DNA from: Clostridiales bacterium
GTDB taxonomy: Bacteria; Bacillota; Clostridia; Christensenellales; CAG-314
Direction of reading: 5' to 3'
DNA: 64,000 nt
Assembly: GCA_003537755.1 (NCBI GenBank)
Contig: DPQS01000029.1
Coordinates: 24,117-88,116, forward strand
Positions 24,850-34,016 of this stretch are shown in pieces (position 1 is the stretch's first letter; each line of letters starts with the position of its first letter). The notes under the pieces are model-generated. The model was given only the letters and a program-made list of their open reading frames with translations, was not told where the DNA came from and did no database searches. Made by a program: the position numbers and the translations under genes.

Positions 24850-24876
24850 AATGTTACAAATTGCCAATTATTTGTA
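24850..24876 (+). promoter_or_regulatory. Upstream element of locus C, probable AraC site
   Basis: This second copy of the element also seen at 19892-19919 has AATGTTAC, ATTGC and ATTTGTA in the same order and spacing except for one missing T. It lies between the divergent AraC gene and locus C and overlaps a weak promoter, TTGTAA (24872-24877), 18 bases, TATAGA (24896-24901). Confidence 0.6.
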
Positions 24877-24996
24877 AAAAGTTGTGGCAAATTCGTATAG
24901 AGTGACGGACTTTGAACATGGTAAAATTTCTACGAAGGGACGATTGTTCGCCGAAAAAGGCACATGTCGTTTCTACGCAGGAAGAGGTGTATAAAT

Positions 24997-26037
24997 ATGG
25001 AACTTAACTTTAAGCGATACGATGGCAATCCGATACTCAGACCAAACCCGCAAAATCAATGGGAAAACTTGTGCGTGCTCAATCCCGCAGTGGTATTTGA
25101 CAAGGAAACGAATAAGTTTGTAATGGTGTATCGTGCCGGTGGCGACGAAATAAAACATCACATCAGACTGGGACTGGCAACAAGCGACGACGGATTTAAC
25201 TTTGTTCGTTACGCCGACAAACCCGTATTCGACGTGGACGAAAACGACGCCGACGGCGGTTGCGTGGAAGACCCTCGTATTGTAAATATCGACGGCATAT
25301 ACTACATGACCTATGCTTCGCGCGCATATGCCCCGGGGCGTTACTGGTTGCCGATTGAACAAAAACGCAAGGAAACGAGCGCGTGGATGCGTCCGCATGC
25401 CGACACCGAACCGTGGTTTTTGCGTACCAACGAAACCGTTACATATCTTGCCGCAACAAAAGATTTTGTCAGTTACAAACGGCTCGGTCGCATCACCGAC
25501 GCAAGGGAAGACGACCGTGACGTAGTGTTGTTTCCACGTAAAATCAACGGCAAATTTTACCGCATATCCCGTCCTGTGTTAAACCGGGACCGCTCGATGT
25601 GGATTTCGTCAAGCGACGACTTGATGGAGTGGCCGACGCGTGCTAAACTGTATTCGGGGGTGGAACCTTGGGAAAACAGCCGTTTGGGCGCAGGCTGTCC
25701 GCCTATCGAAACGGACGACGGTTGGTTGTTGATTTACCACGGGGTAAACGAAAATGACAAGTGCTACCGCGTGGGACTTATGATGCTGGACAGGGACGAC
25801 CCGTCCAAAATCATTGCGCGTAGTAAAAACTTTGTTTTAGAGCCTACGACGGACTACGAAAAGGACGGTTTGTACGCGGGTTGCGTGTTCCCGACCGGCG
25901 CTGTCGTCAAGGACGGCATCTTGTACGTTTACTACGGTTGCGCCGACAAGTATGTCGCGGTAGTGACGGAAAAATTGCAAAACGTGCTGGACTACATGAA
26001 ACTTCCGCAAAATAAGTGCGAACAGCAGAATGGATAA
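24997..26037 (+). CDS. GH130-family phosphorylase
   Basis: A 346-aa GH130 enzyme, closely related to the one at 22694. Motifs are YDGNPILRPNP, CVEDPRI (catalytic D92), YASRAYAPGRYWL, DDRDVVLFPRK, RLGAGCPPIET, GWLLIYHGV and VYYGCADKY. It has a short insert after GRYWLP compared with the 22694 enzyme, so the two may prefer different mannosides. The start at 24997 follows GGAAGAGGTG by a normal spacing. An upstream ATG (24964) would add 11 residues absent from the paralogue. It is the first gene of locus C, 13 bases before the binding protein. Confidence 0.92.
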   Translation: MELNFKRYDGNPILRPNPQNQWENLCVLNPAVVFDKETNKFVMVYRAGGDEIKHHIRLGLATSDDGFNFVRYADKPVFDVDENDADGGCVEDPRIVNIDGIYYMTYASRAYAPGRYWLPIEQKRKETSAWMRPHADTEPWFLRTNETVTYLAATKDFVSYKRLGRITDAREDDRDVVLFPRKINGKFYRISRPVLNRDRSMWISSSDDLMEWPTRAKLYSGVEPWENSRLGAGCPPIETDDGWLLIYHGVNENDKCYRVGLMMLDRDDPSKIIARSKNFVLEPTTDYEKDGLYAGCVFPTGAVVKDGILYVYYGCADKYVAVVTEKLQNVLDYMKLPQNKCEQQNG

Positions 26038-26050
26038 AGGAGTTACTTCG

Positions 26051-27739
26051 ATGAAAAACACAGTAAAAATCATTTCTTTGTTGTTGTGCTTCATGATGGT
26101 TTTTGCCATTGTCGCAGGATGTCATCGCGACAATAGTGAAGATCAGAAGGTTGACAAAAGCAAAACGCAATTGTACGTCAAGTACTACAACGGCGGTTTC
26201 GGCGACGAGTGGCTCAACCAACTTTGCGCCGAGTTCGAAGCGATGTACGCCGACGCTCACTTTGAAGAAGGTAAGACGGGCGTACAAATAATGAAAGAGT
26301 TTAACCGCGGGCAGCTATCCGGACCTAACGATATGAAGGGCAAGCCTATCAACGTGTATATGATGGAAAACATCGATTACTACACCTACGTTGCAGGCGG
26401 CACAATGCTCGACTTGACCGACGTGGTAAACGACTACGCCGTAACGGGTAAGGATACGAAGGAAACGGAAACCAAGATTGTCAACAAAATCATAGATTCT
26501 TACGACGAGTTTTTGAACGTATCCGGTAAGTACTACGCTTTGCCGCTGTTTGAAACGTCAATAAACCTCAACTACGACATCGATATGTTTGAGCAAAGAG
26601 GTTTGTATTTTGCAGAAGGTAAAACCGCGGAAGATTTTACCGAAGCGGACTTTGCGGACGAAAGCAAAATATCCGCATTGTTTATCAACAACGCCGATGA
26701 CGCCCGCGCCAACGGGCCCGACGGAAAACCCGACACAAGCGACGACGGTTTGCCCGCAACGTACAAGGATTTCCGCGCATTGACAATCTACATGAAGATT
26801 ACCGGCGTAACCCCGTTTGTATGGAACGGTTACGAAACAGGCTATCTTACCGGTCTTATCAACGACATGTGGGCAAACAACGAAGGTGCGGAGCAAATGA
26901 AGCTCAACTTCACGTTTGACGGCACGGCAAAAACATTGGTCGAACTTGACAACAACGGAAAAGTCGTCAGAAACGAGGACGGAAGCGTCAAATTGGCAAA
27001 TGAAACCACCGTTAACGAAGAAAACAAAAACCTTTTGCAATTGCAAAAAGGCAAACTCGACGCAATGGAATTTGCCAAACTGTTGCTTGACGACGGCTTG
27101 GGCAACAAAAACAGTGCAAACTACTACTCCAAGTCTTTTGACAGCGGTTTCAGCAATATCAATGCACAAAACTACTTCCTGGATCCCGACGGAAACAACG
27201 TAGATCCTATCGGATTTCTTGTTGATGGCGGATGGTGGTACAACGAGGCAAAGGTGCCCGCCGACCGCAACATCGGTATTTTGCCCCTGCCCAAAACGGA
27301 CGCAAACCAAATCGGCAAACCTAATACCAAGGTGTCCGACCGATCGTCATTTATCTTTGTAAACAACGAAACGACTGCGGCGGTGCAACCCGTTGCCAAG
27401 GCATTTGTAAGTTTCCTTCAAAGCGATTACGCAATGGAAACCTACACCAAGTACACAAATACCTTCCGCGCAATGAAGTACGACTTGTCAACGGAAACGC
27501 TCAACGTGATGAGCGCGTACGGCAAAAGCGTCTACGCAACTCGCAACAGCGACGATACGACCGTTTTGCCATGGACGCCGATTTCGCAAGTGGCGCGCAA
27601 AAACGCAAGTTTGCTCAGTTACCGCACGTATGGTTTCAGTGTAAACACGCAGGAAAACAATCCGCTGATTTACTTCAAAGATCACGCCAACGCAACTGCG
27701 GTAAGTTACTTCGAGACAATCTGGAATTTCCGTAAGTAG
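26051..27739 (+). CDS. Sugar ABC transporter substrate-binding lipoprotein
   Basis: A 562-aa extracellular binding protein (lipobox VAGC, C24). The start at 26051 follows AAAGGAG by 8 bases and begins the signal peptide MKNTVKIISLLLCF. Mature sequence features are LYVKYYNGGFGDEWLNQL, YVAGGTMLDLTDV, KYYALPLFETSINLNYD and GFLVDGGWWYNEA. It is longer than typical MalE proteins (400-450 aa) because of an acidic calcium-loop-like insert around 215-235 (NGPDGKPDTSDDG). The locus D protein at 46259 has the matching insert (AGPDGIKGTRDDG). It works with the permeases at 27915 and 28869. Confidence 0.93.
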   Translation: MKNTVKIISLLLCFMMVFAIVAGCHRDNSEDQKVDKSKTQLYVKYYNGGFGDEWLNQLCAEFEAMYADAHFEEGKTGVQIMKEFNRGQLSGPNDMKGKPINVYMMENIDYYTYVAGGTMLDLTDVVNDYAVTGKDTKETETKIVNKIIDSYDEFLNVSGKYYALPLFETSINLNYDIDMFEQRGLYFAEGKTAEDFTEADFADESKISALFINNADDARANGPDGKPDTSDDGLPATYKDFRALTIYMKITGVTPFVWNGYETGYLTGLINDMWANNEGAEQMKLNFTFDGTAKTLVELDNNGKVVRNEDGSVKLANETTVNEENKNLLQLQKGKLDAMEFAKLLLDDGLGNKNSANYYSKSFDSGFSNINAQNYFLDPDGNNVDPIGFLVDGGWWYNEAKVPADRNIGILPLPKTDANQIGKPNTKVSDRSSFIFVNNETTAAVQPVAKAFVSFLQSDYAMETYTKYTNTFRAMKYDLSTETLNVMSAYGKSVYATRNSDDTTVLPWTPISQVARKNASLLSYRTYGFSVNTQENNPLIYFKDHANATAVSYFETIWNFRK

Positions 27740-27845
27740 CGAATGGCAGCGGTTCCGTTGTCGGCGCGAATAGTTTTTGCTTGTGAGACAACGGCTGATT
27801 GTGCGTTAAACGTCCTCTGCGTATCCTGCAAGACCAATTAAACGG

Positions 27846-27883
27846 GCGGCGGCAACGGTTTGGCATTGTTTGGCTGCCGCCGC
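27846..27883 (+). other. GC-rich stem-loop between binding protein and permease genes
   Basis: Arms GCGGCGGCA and TGCCGCCGC (27846-27854 and 27875-27883) with a 20-nt loop, and no T-run. Such hairpins between binding-protein and permease genes usually protect the upstream mRNA and limit read-through, giving more binding protein than permease. The rest of the gap 27740-27914 shows nothing else. Confidence 0.6.
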
Positions 27884-27914
27884 ACAAAAAAGCTCCCGAT
27901 AAAAGGGGAAAAAC

Positions 27915-28856
27915 ATGACAGGACAAAAGTTAAATGCCGCAAGTGCGGTCAAGAAAAAAATGTCCATGAAGAAGAGCGGAACGCTGTTTTACGTAACGAT
28001 GATTGCGCTTCCGCTGTTGCAGTTTGTGATATTCTACGTAATTGTCAACTTCAACAGTATTCTTATGGCGTTTCAGAATTACGACAACTCTACGGGAAAG
28101 GAAGTAATTACCTTCACCTGGGACAACTTTGCGTACTTTTTCAGCGCAGACGTTGTCGCCGACTTGTGGTTGTGTATCAAAAATTCGTTGATGTACCTTG
28201 CGCTCAACGTCTTTGTCGTCATGCCCGTAAGTTTGCTGTTCAGCTACTACGTGTTCAAAAAGTTTCGTATGGCAAAGTTGTTTAAGGTGATTATGTTTTT
28301 GCCCAGTATAGTTTGTTCTACGGCAATGGTCATCTTTTACAAGTACTACGTCAACGACGCTTTAAGCGGTATGTTCGGCGGACCGGTAATCGGGCCTACA
28401 TTCAATGCGCACCAACAAGGCGTGCTTATCGTGTTCTATTTGTTGATGAGTTTTTCGGGCAACATTTTGTTGTACATCAACGCGATGTGTCAAACGCCCG
28501 AATCGGTAATAGAAGCGGCAAGAATCGACGGCGCAAAGGAAGGACAAATCTTCCTGCACGTGGTTGTTCCGCAAATCTGGGGGACGATTGTGTCGCTATT
28601 AGTCATCTTCTTTGCATGGGTGGCTACCAACCAGGCTTACTTGTTTACCTTCTACGGTTTCAATGCCAACCGTGAGTATCAGACAATAGGCTACTACCTG
28701 TTCAACATGGTGCAGGACGGCAGATTTACGAGTTCCGCATTGGAACAAAACTACCGCAAGGCGTCCGCGCTCGGGCTGATGCTGACGCTTATTGTCGCGC
28801 CCGTTACCATTCTTGTCCGCAACCTTATGTTGAAGTACGGACCGAAAGAGGACTAA
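27915..28856 (+). CDS. Sugar ABC transporter permease
   Basis: A 313-aa CUT1 permease with six predicted helices. The EAA loop is VIEAARIDGAKEGQIFLHVV. The first helix (TLFYVTMIALPLLQFVIFYVI) is shared with the locus D permease at 48018, which supports duplication of the module. AAAAGGGG lies 6 bases before the ATG. It pairs with the next gene. Confidence 0.93.
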   Translation: MTGQKLNAASAVKKKMSMKKSGTLFYVTMIALPLLQFVIFYVIVNFNSILMAFQNYDNSTGKEVITFTWDNFAYFFSADVVADLWLCIKNSLMYLALNVFVVMPVSLLFSYYVFKKFRMAKLFKVIMFLPSIVCSTAMVIFYKYYVNDALSGMFGGPVIGPTFNAHQQGVLIVFYLLMSFSGNILLYINAMCQTPESVIEAARIDGAKEGQIFLHVVVPQIWGTIVSLLVIFFAWVATNQAYLFTFYGFNANREYQTIGYYLFNMVQDGRFTSSALEQNYRKASALGLMLTLIVAPVTILVRNLMLKYGPKED

Positions 28857-28868
28857 GGGAGGCGGCAT

Positions 28869-29780
28869 ATGGCACAAACTAAACTTAAAACTTTCGGTAA
28901 ACGCAAACTAAGCGTGTTTGAGTTGATTGTCATGGTGTTGCTCATTGCGTACTGTGTTGCGGTTGTGGCGTTGTTGGTGTGGGGCTTTATGGCTTCCTTC
29001 CGTACCGATCAATCGGTGGCGCAACGTCCGTGGGCGATGTTTGAAGATTTGACGATAGACAACTATCTGGAAGTGTTTGACAACTTCAAAACTTTCAAAT
29101 ACGTAGACGGCGGCACCCGGACGGTTTACTTCGAGGAAATGTTTCTTAATTCGCTGTTGTATGCGGGCGGCGGAGCATTGATGCAAACGTTGTGTACGGC
29201 AATAGTTGCGTACCTTACTGCAAAGTACGACAACTTGTGCAGCAAAATAGTGCATTACACGGTAATTGTCACGTTGTCATTGCCCATTGTAGGCAACCTG
29301 GCAAGTATGTTGCAAATATCCAAGGCTTTGGGGCTGTTCGACAACATTGTCGGGTCGTGGATAATGAAGTTCGGTTTCAACAATATCTACTACCTTATTT
29401 TCTACGCATTTTTCAAAAAAGTCCCGTGGGAATATGCCGAATCGACATTTCTCGACGGCGGCAATCATTACACGGTGTTTTTCCGTATAATGCTGCCCCT
29501 GGCAATGCCGCTTATCGCGACGGTATTTTTGCTTAACTTTATACAGTACTGGAACGACTTTGAAACGCCGTACATGTTTTTGCCCAACCACACAACGGCA
29601 GGCATAATGCTGTATATGTCCATTATAGGCGGCGGCGGATCATGGTCCGGACCAAGCCCCATACCGCTTACTCCGCAGCTTGCGGCGGCGTTTATGGTGT
29701 TTTTGCCGATATTTGTACTGTTTCTTGTGTTCCGCAACAAAATAATGGGCAACTTGTCCGAAGGAGGTATCAAGGGTTGA
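28869..29780 (+). CDS. Sugar ABC transporter permease
   Basis: A 303-aa CUT1 permease with six predicted helices. The EAA loop is YAESTFLDGGNHYTVFFRIM and the C-terminus MGNLSEGGIKG is typical of MalG-type partners. It has GGGAGG upstream of the ATG. Its stop overlaps the TTG start of the next gene, so a transport gene and a very large secreted protein are translationally coupled. Confidence 0.93.
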   Translation: MAQTKLKTFGKRKLSVFELIVMVLLIAYCVAVVALLVWGFMASFRTDQSVAQRPWAMFEDLTIDNYLEVFDNFKTFKYVDGGTRTVYFEEMFLNSLLYAGGGALMQTLCTAIVAYLTAKYDNLCSKIVHYTVIVTLSLPIVGNLASMLQISKALGLFDNIVGSWIMKFGFNNIYYLIFYAFFKKVPWEYAESTFLDGGNHYTVFFRIMLPLAMPLIATVFLLNFIQYWNDFETPYMFLPNHTTAGIMLYMSIIGGGGSWSGPSPIPLTPQLAAAFMVFLPIFVLFLVFRNKIMGNLSEGGIKG

Positions 29781-32700
29781 CGACTACAAAACGTATCGCT
29801 TTATTTGTGTTGTGCTTTGTGTTGGTCGCAAGCGTAGTTGCTTTGGCAATTACTTTTGGCGGCGGCTTCAAGGCATATGCTTCGGACGTGTTCGATTACG
29901 TCGGGACGATAAAAACGGTCAACGGCTCGATTGAAGGCAACAGACGCGGTTTGCGGTTGTACGGCTACGACAGCGGTGTTACGGCAAACTTCAAAAACGC
30001 GCAAACCGACGTGTTCGGCGCGGAGTTGCAAATCGGCTCGCACGAAGGCAAGAAGGACCTTAAAAAGTATTCGTTGGTATTTACCGACGTAAAAAGCGGC
30101 AAAAGTTTTGCCGTGCAAGTGGTTTCTTACAGCGACTACAACGATGTAGGCGTTGTGTGCAACGGCAACAAGGGCGGCATTGTGTACTACGAACGTAAAA
30201 ACGCCGCATACGGAATGACCGCAGGCTACAACGAAGACGGCGTGTATACAAGGTTTACGTCGGCAATCTGCAATCTGACCTTCGATCCGCAAAGTATGCA
30301 GGTCAGGGTCAAAGCCGACGACGGTAATTTCCGCGTGGTGTGGGACTTTACCAAGCAATACAACGACGGCAAATTGCTTGCCAATGACCTGCCCGTATTC
30401 GGAGAGTATACCGTATCGATTGTTTTGGACGAGATTTCGGCAAACAGTCGCGGCGACCTGATGGTTTACACCTTCGGCGGATATTCGCTTGCCGACGAAA
30501 CGGTGACATATCGTCCGACAATCTTGTTGCAAAAAGGTCTTAAACCGATTGTCGGTAAACAATTTACTTTACCCGTGGCAAAGGTCACGGACGATGACGG
30601 CAAGGATGCTTCGGACAAAATAACCGCAACGGTGTACAATGCCGACGGAACGGTGCTTGCCGACAACGTAAAAACGTTTATTCCGCAAAATGCCGAAACT
30701 ATATATGTTTACTACAAGTACACGGACGGACAAACGACCGCCGACTTGTGGTACAAAACGCAAGCGATTACAGAAAGCGACATTACGGCAAAGTTCGATT
30801 ACGACGGCGAGTTGCCCGTCAAGGTGGGCGTAGGTGCAAAAATTACGATACCTTCCGCGACGGTTGCTTCCAATGTGCTTGAAAGCGGCAGTGAAGAGTG
30901 CGTCGTTACTGTAAAAAAAGACGGCGTTGCGGTGGACGGCTACCAAAACATACCGGACGGATTTGTGTACGAAGTCAAGGAACAAGGCAACTACGAAGTA
31001 ATTTACGGCGGAAAGACATCTGCCGTGTACAAAACGGATACAAAAACATTTACCGCGGACGAAAAAATGCTTGCGGTAAACGTGGATGCTGTGGAGGAGT
31101 TCGCTTACGGGGCAACGTACAAATTGCCCGTTGCGGAGTTCTGTTTGGGTACAAACAAAACGGAAGTAAATGCAACCGTAACGTATCCTTCGGGCAAGCA
31201 AGCCGACGGCACAATTGCTCTTGACGAAGCAGGCAAGTATACGGTAGGCTACAGTGCGACAATCGACGGAGCAAATTACACGCACGAAGAAACTTTTGTT
31301 GTCAAATTGCCCTATGCCGACAACTTCGACGGCAATGCGGAATATGCGCAAATGCGCGGCAACAATGAGTTTAAGGGCGTCAGACTGTCGCTTGCAAACA
31401 ACCAAACCGTGACATACAACAAGGCTATCGATTTGTCGGATTACACATTTAACGCCGCTACAAACAAGGGCAAAACTCTCCTGGAACTCAACCTCGACCC
31501 AAAGACAATCGGGTCTGCCGACATCGATTCGCTTTACGTCGTGTTTACCGACAAGTACGATTCGACCAATTACTTCTCGGTGCGCCTGAAGTACTTGTCG
31601 TATTCTCCGCTCAGCACTTTCATTCGTGTACGGTCGAGCAATCAGGCAAGCTGGGTCGGGTACAACTACGACTTTTATTCCTCTGCTCTTCGCGTCGATG
31701 CGGCGGCGGTGCACGAAGAGGGCGGATTTATCTCGTCTGCATCATTTACTCACAGGCTTGACGAATACGACTTCGGATACGGCTCTTTGAAACTTTACTT
31801 CGATTACCGGACAAAATGCCTGTATTCGCAACCGTTGTGGCTTACGGGACACAACGACGGCGCTCACCCCGAGTACAACTCGCGCAATGTTCCGTGGCTT
31901 GTGTACGATCTGGACAGTTCCGACAACACGTTGTCCGCAGGTAACAAGCCGTGGGGCGGTTTTACTACGGGCGAGGCATATGTCAGTGTTTATGCCAAGG
32001 GCGTAAGCAGTACGGCGGACGTGTTTATGCTGAACATCGGCGGCGAAGACCTGACAACTCCGCTGTTTGACGATACAAAAGCTCCGACAATTACCGTAGA
32101 CGTGGACAAAAACAACGTCCCGTCTGCAAAGGTCGGTTTGCCATACAAAGTGTTTGATTTTACGGCAATCGACGCCGATTCCACAGTGGTAAACAAGGGC
32201 GTTACGGTAACAAACAACGCAACGGGCAAGCAAGTTGCGCTTGACGACAACAATTGCTTTACGCCGATCGAGGGCGAGTACACGCTTGCCTACTATGCCG
32301 TGGACGCATTCGGCTACCGCACCGAAGAAATAATCAACGTAAAGGCAAGTCGCAACGTAGAAACCCCGCAAATTACCGTTTCCGACGGATTGCCGCGGAC
32401 AGCTTACTACGGGCAGACAATCACTCTTGCCGATTGCCTGATTACAAAACAAGGTGCAGGCAATGCAGTTGTCGATGTAAAGGTAACTTGCGGCGACGTC
32501 GAAGTGCCCGTGACAAACGGTAAATTTGTTTGTCTGGGCGCAATCGGAACGTACAACGTTGTTTACACCGTTACCGACTACATCGGTCAAACGGCGCAGG
32601 TAAAGAAGAAAATCATCGTGTCGCTGAGCGACGAATTGCAGTTTGATGAACAGACAATCAGCCTTCCCAAGGCATTTATGCATGGCGACAAGGTGTATTT

Positions 32701-34003
32701 CGGCGAGTACTCGGCGGTGTACTATGACGCCGACCTGAAACAAATCACCGTGCCTGCAACAATCAGTGTAACGGACGGAGGCGGTACGACTACTGTCGGT
32801 AAAGGGCAAGCCTACACACCTGCCGCAACGGACAGTGTGACGACGGCAAAGGTGGCAATCACATTTGTCGCCGACGGTAAAACGAAAACTATCGAGCGGG
32901 TAATACCCATACACACGGCCAAAAACGGCGACGACTTCATTCAAAGTTACTTTGTGTGCGACAACGCAACGCCGTTTGCAAACAGCAACGGTCTGACCTT
33001 TGCAAGCTCCGACGGACAGATGAGCTTCTCGTTCGTTCGTCCCGTGTATGCAAGCAATATGATGCTGCGCTTTGTGGCGGACGCAAACAAATTTGCCGCA
33101 AAACGATTCAATGTTGTGTTGACCGACAAATTTGACGGTAAAAAGCAAGTCGCGATTTCCTACACGTTGCAAAGAGGCGTATGGTATTGCTCAGTAAACG
33201 GCGGAGATGCCGTGGAAACAAGTCTTGACGGCGACGGATATTTGCAACTTAACTACAACAATGCGTCGCATGTGTTTACGGACGGCAACGGACAAGTGCT
33301 CGGCACGGCAGGCGAAATAAACGGTGCAACTTTCAGCGGATTTGAAAGCGGCTACGTTTACGTTGACTGCGCGGTTGAAGGTATCGAGGGCGAAACGGAA
33401 GTCGGCTTGCGTACAATCAACAATCAGACGATCAACAGCGTCAAGCGTGACATGCAGCGTCCTTACGTCAAGGCAGACGGCAAGTACGAAGGCAGGGTTG
33501 CCGCAGGCAGTACCGTCACTTTGCTGTCCGCAACGGCTTACGACGTACTCAACGCTATCGGCGACATCACCGTCAGCGTAAAACTCGGCAACAAAATCGT
33601 GCTTGAAGAGCAAACTCTTACGGCAGGCAAAAAATTTACCGTAACCGAGTGCGGAACATACACGATTACGTACAAAGTAACCGATTCCGCAAAAAATCCG
33701 GCTACCGACAAGATAGAGTTTGCCGTGTACGATCCCGTCAAGCCAACGTTGAGTTTCGACGGCGAAATCGCAAGTAAAGCAAAAGTCGGACAAAAAATCG
33801 ATTTGCCCAAGTACACGATAAACGACAACAATCCCGACGGCGTAAAGGTGTATGCGTACATCATGTCGCCCGACGGAACCAAGACAAAAATCGAAGGTGA
33901 CACCGTAACATTTTCACAAAAAGGCACATACGTATTAACTTTTTTGGTAACGGACGAACACAACAACGCAACCATGTACAGGTTTGCGGTAACGGTAAAG
34001 TGA
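29777..34003 (+). CDS. Large secreted beta-sandwich/Ig-like protein
   Basis: A 1408-aa secreted protein with an N-terminal signal peptide (RIALFVLCFVLVASVVALAI, cleavage near AYA-S). The start is a TTG at 29777, inside TTGA with the permease stop and 10 bases after AAGGAGG; upstream in-frame ATGs fall inside the permease gene. Three lectin-like beta-sandwiches (about 38-205, 520-720 and 1045-1190) alternate with Ig/cadherin-like modules carrying DAFGYRTEEIINV and VTDSAKNPATDKIEF. No catalytic motif, LPXTG or SLH anchor is visible. A paralogue at 49856 has the same architecture and position. Likely role: glycan binding or scaffolding at the surface. Confidence 0.8.
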   Translation: MTTTKRIALFVLCFVLVASVVALAITFGGGFKAYASDVFDYVGTIKTVNGSIEGNRRGLRLYGYDSGVTANFKNAQTDVFGAELQIGSHEGKKDLKKYSLVFTDVKSGKSFAVQVVSYSDYNDVGVVCNGNKGGIVYYERKNAAYGMTAGYNEDGVYTRFTSAICNLTFDPQSMQVRVKADDGNFRVVWDFTKQYNDGKLLANDLPVFGEYTVSIVLDEISANSRGDLMVYTFGGYSLADETVTYRPTILLQKGLKPIVGKQFTLPVAKVTDDDGKDASDKITATVYNADGTVLADNVKTFIPQNAETIYVYYKYTDGQTTADLWYKTQAITESDITAKFDYDGELPVKVGVGAKITIPSATVASNVLESGSEECVVTVKKDGVAVDGYQNIPDGFVYEVKEQGNYEVIYGGKTSAVYKTDTKTFTADEKMLAVNVDAVEEFAYGATYKLPVAEFCLGTNKTEVNATVTYPSGKQADGTIALDEAGKYTVGYSATIDGANYTHEETFVVKLPYADNFDGNAEYAQMRGNNEFKGVRLSLANNQTVTYNKAIDLSDYTFNAATNKGKTLLELNLDPKTIGSADIDSLYVVFTDKYDSTNYFSVRLKYLSYSPLSTFIRVRSSNQASWVGYNYDFYSSALRVDAAAVHEEGGFISSASFTHRLDEYDFGYGSLKLYFDYRTKCLYSQPLWLTGHNDGAHPEYNSRNVPWLVYDLDSSDNTLSAGNKPWGGFTTGEAYVSVYAKGVSSTADVFMLNIGGEDLTTPLFDDTKAPTITVDVDKNNVPSAKVGLPYKVFDFTAIDADSTVVNKGVTVTNNATGKQVALDDNNCFTPIEGEYTLAYYAVDAFGYRTEEIINVKASRNVETPQITVSDGLPRTAYYGQTITLADCLITKQGAGNAVVDVKVTCGDVEVPVTNGKFVCLGAIGTYNVVYTVTDYIGQTAQVKKKIIVSLSDELQFDEQTISLPKAFMHGDKVYFGEYSAVYYDADLKQITVPATISVTDGGGTTTVGKGQAYTPAATDSVTTAKVAITFVADGKTKTIERVIPIHTAKNGDDFIQSYFVCDNATPFANSNGLTFASSDGQMSFSFVRPVYASNMMLRFVADANKFAAKRFNVVLTDKFDGKKQVAISYTLQRGVWYCSVNGGDAVETSLDGDGYLQLNYNNASHVFTDGNGQVLGTAGEINGATFSGFESGYVYVDCAVEGIEGETEVGLRTINNQTINSVKRDMQRPYVKADGKYEGRVAAGSTVTLLSATAYDVLNAIGDITVSVKLGNKIVLEEQTLTAGKKFTVTECGTYTITYKVTDSAKNPATDKIEFAVYDPVKPTLSFDGEIASKAKVGQKIDLPKYTINDNNPDGVKVYAYIMSPDGTKTKIEGDTVTFSQKGTYVLTFLVTDEHNNATMYRFAVTVK

Positions 34004-34016
34004 CGGGAGGTAAGCA

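Noticed and set aside
23859..24851. Plus-strand ORF of 330 aa across the AraC gene
   Set aside because: The minus strand encodes an unmistakable AraC protein over the same bases, and the plus frame has no motif and covers the terminator and promoter.
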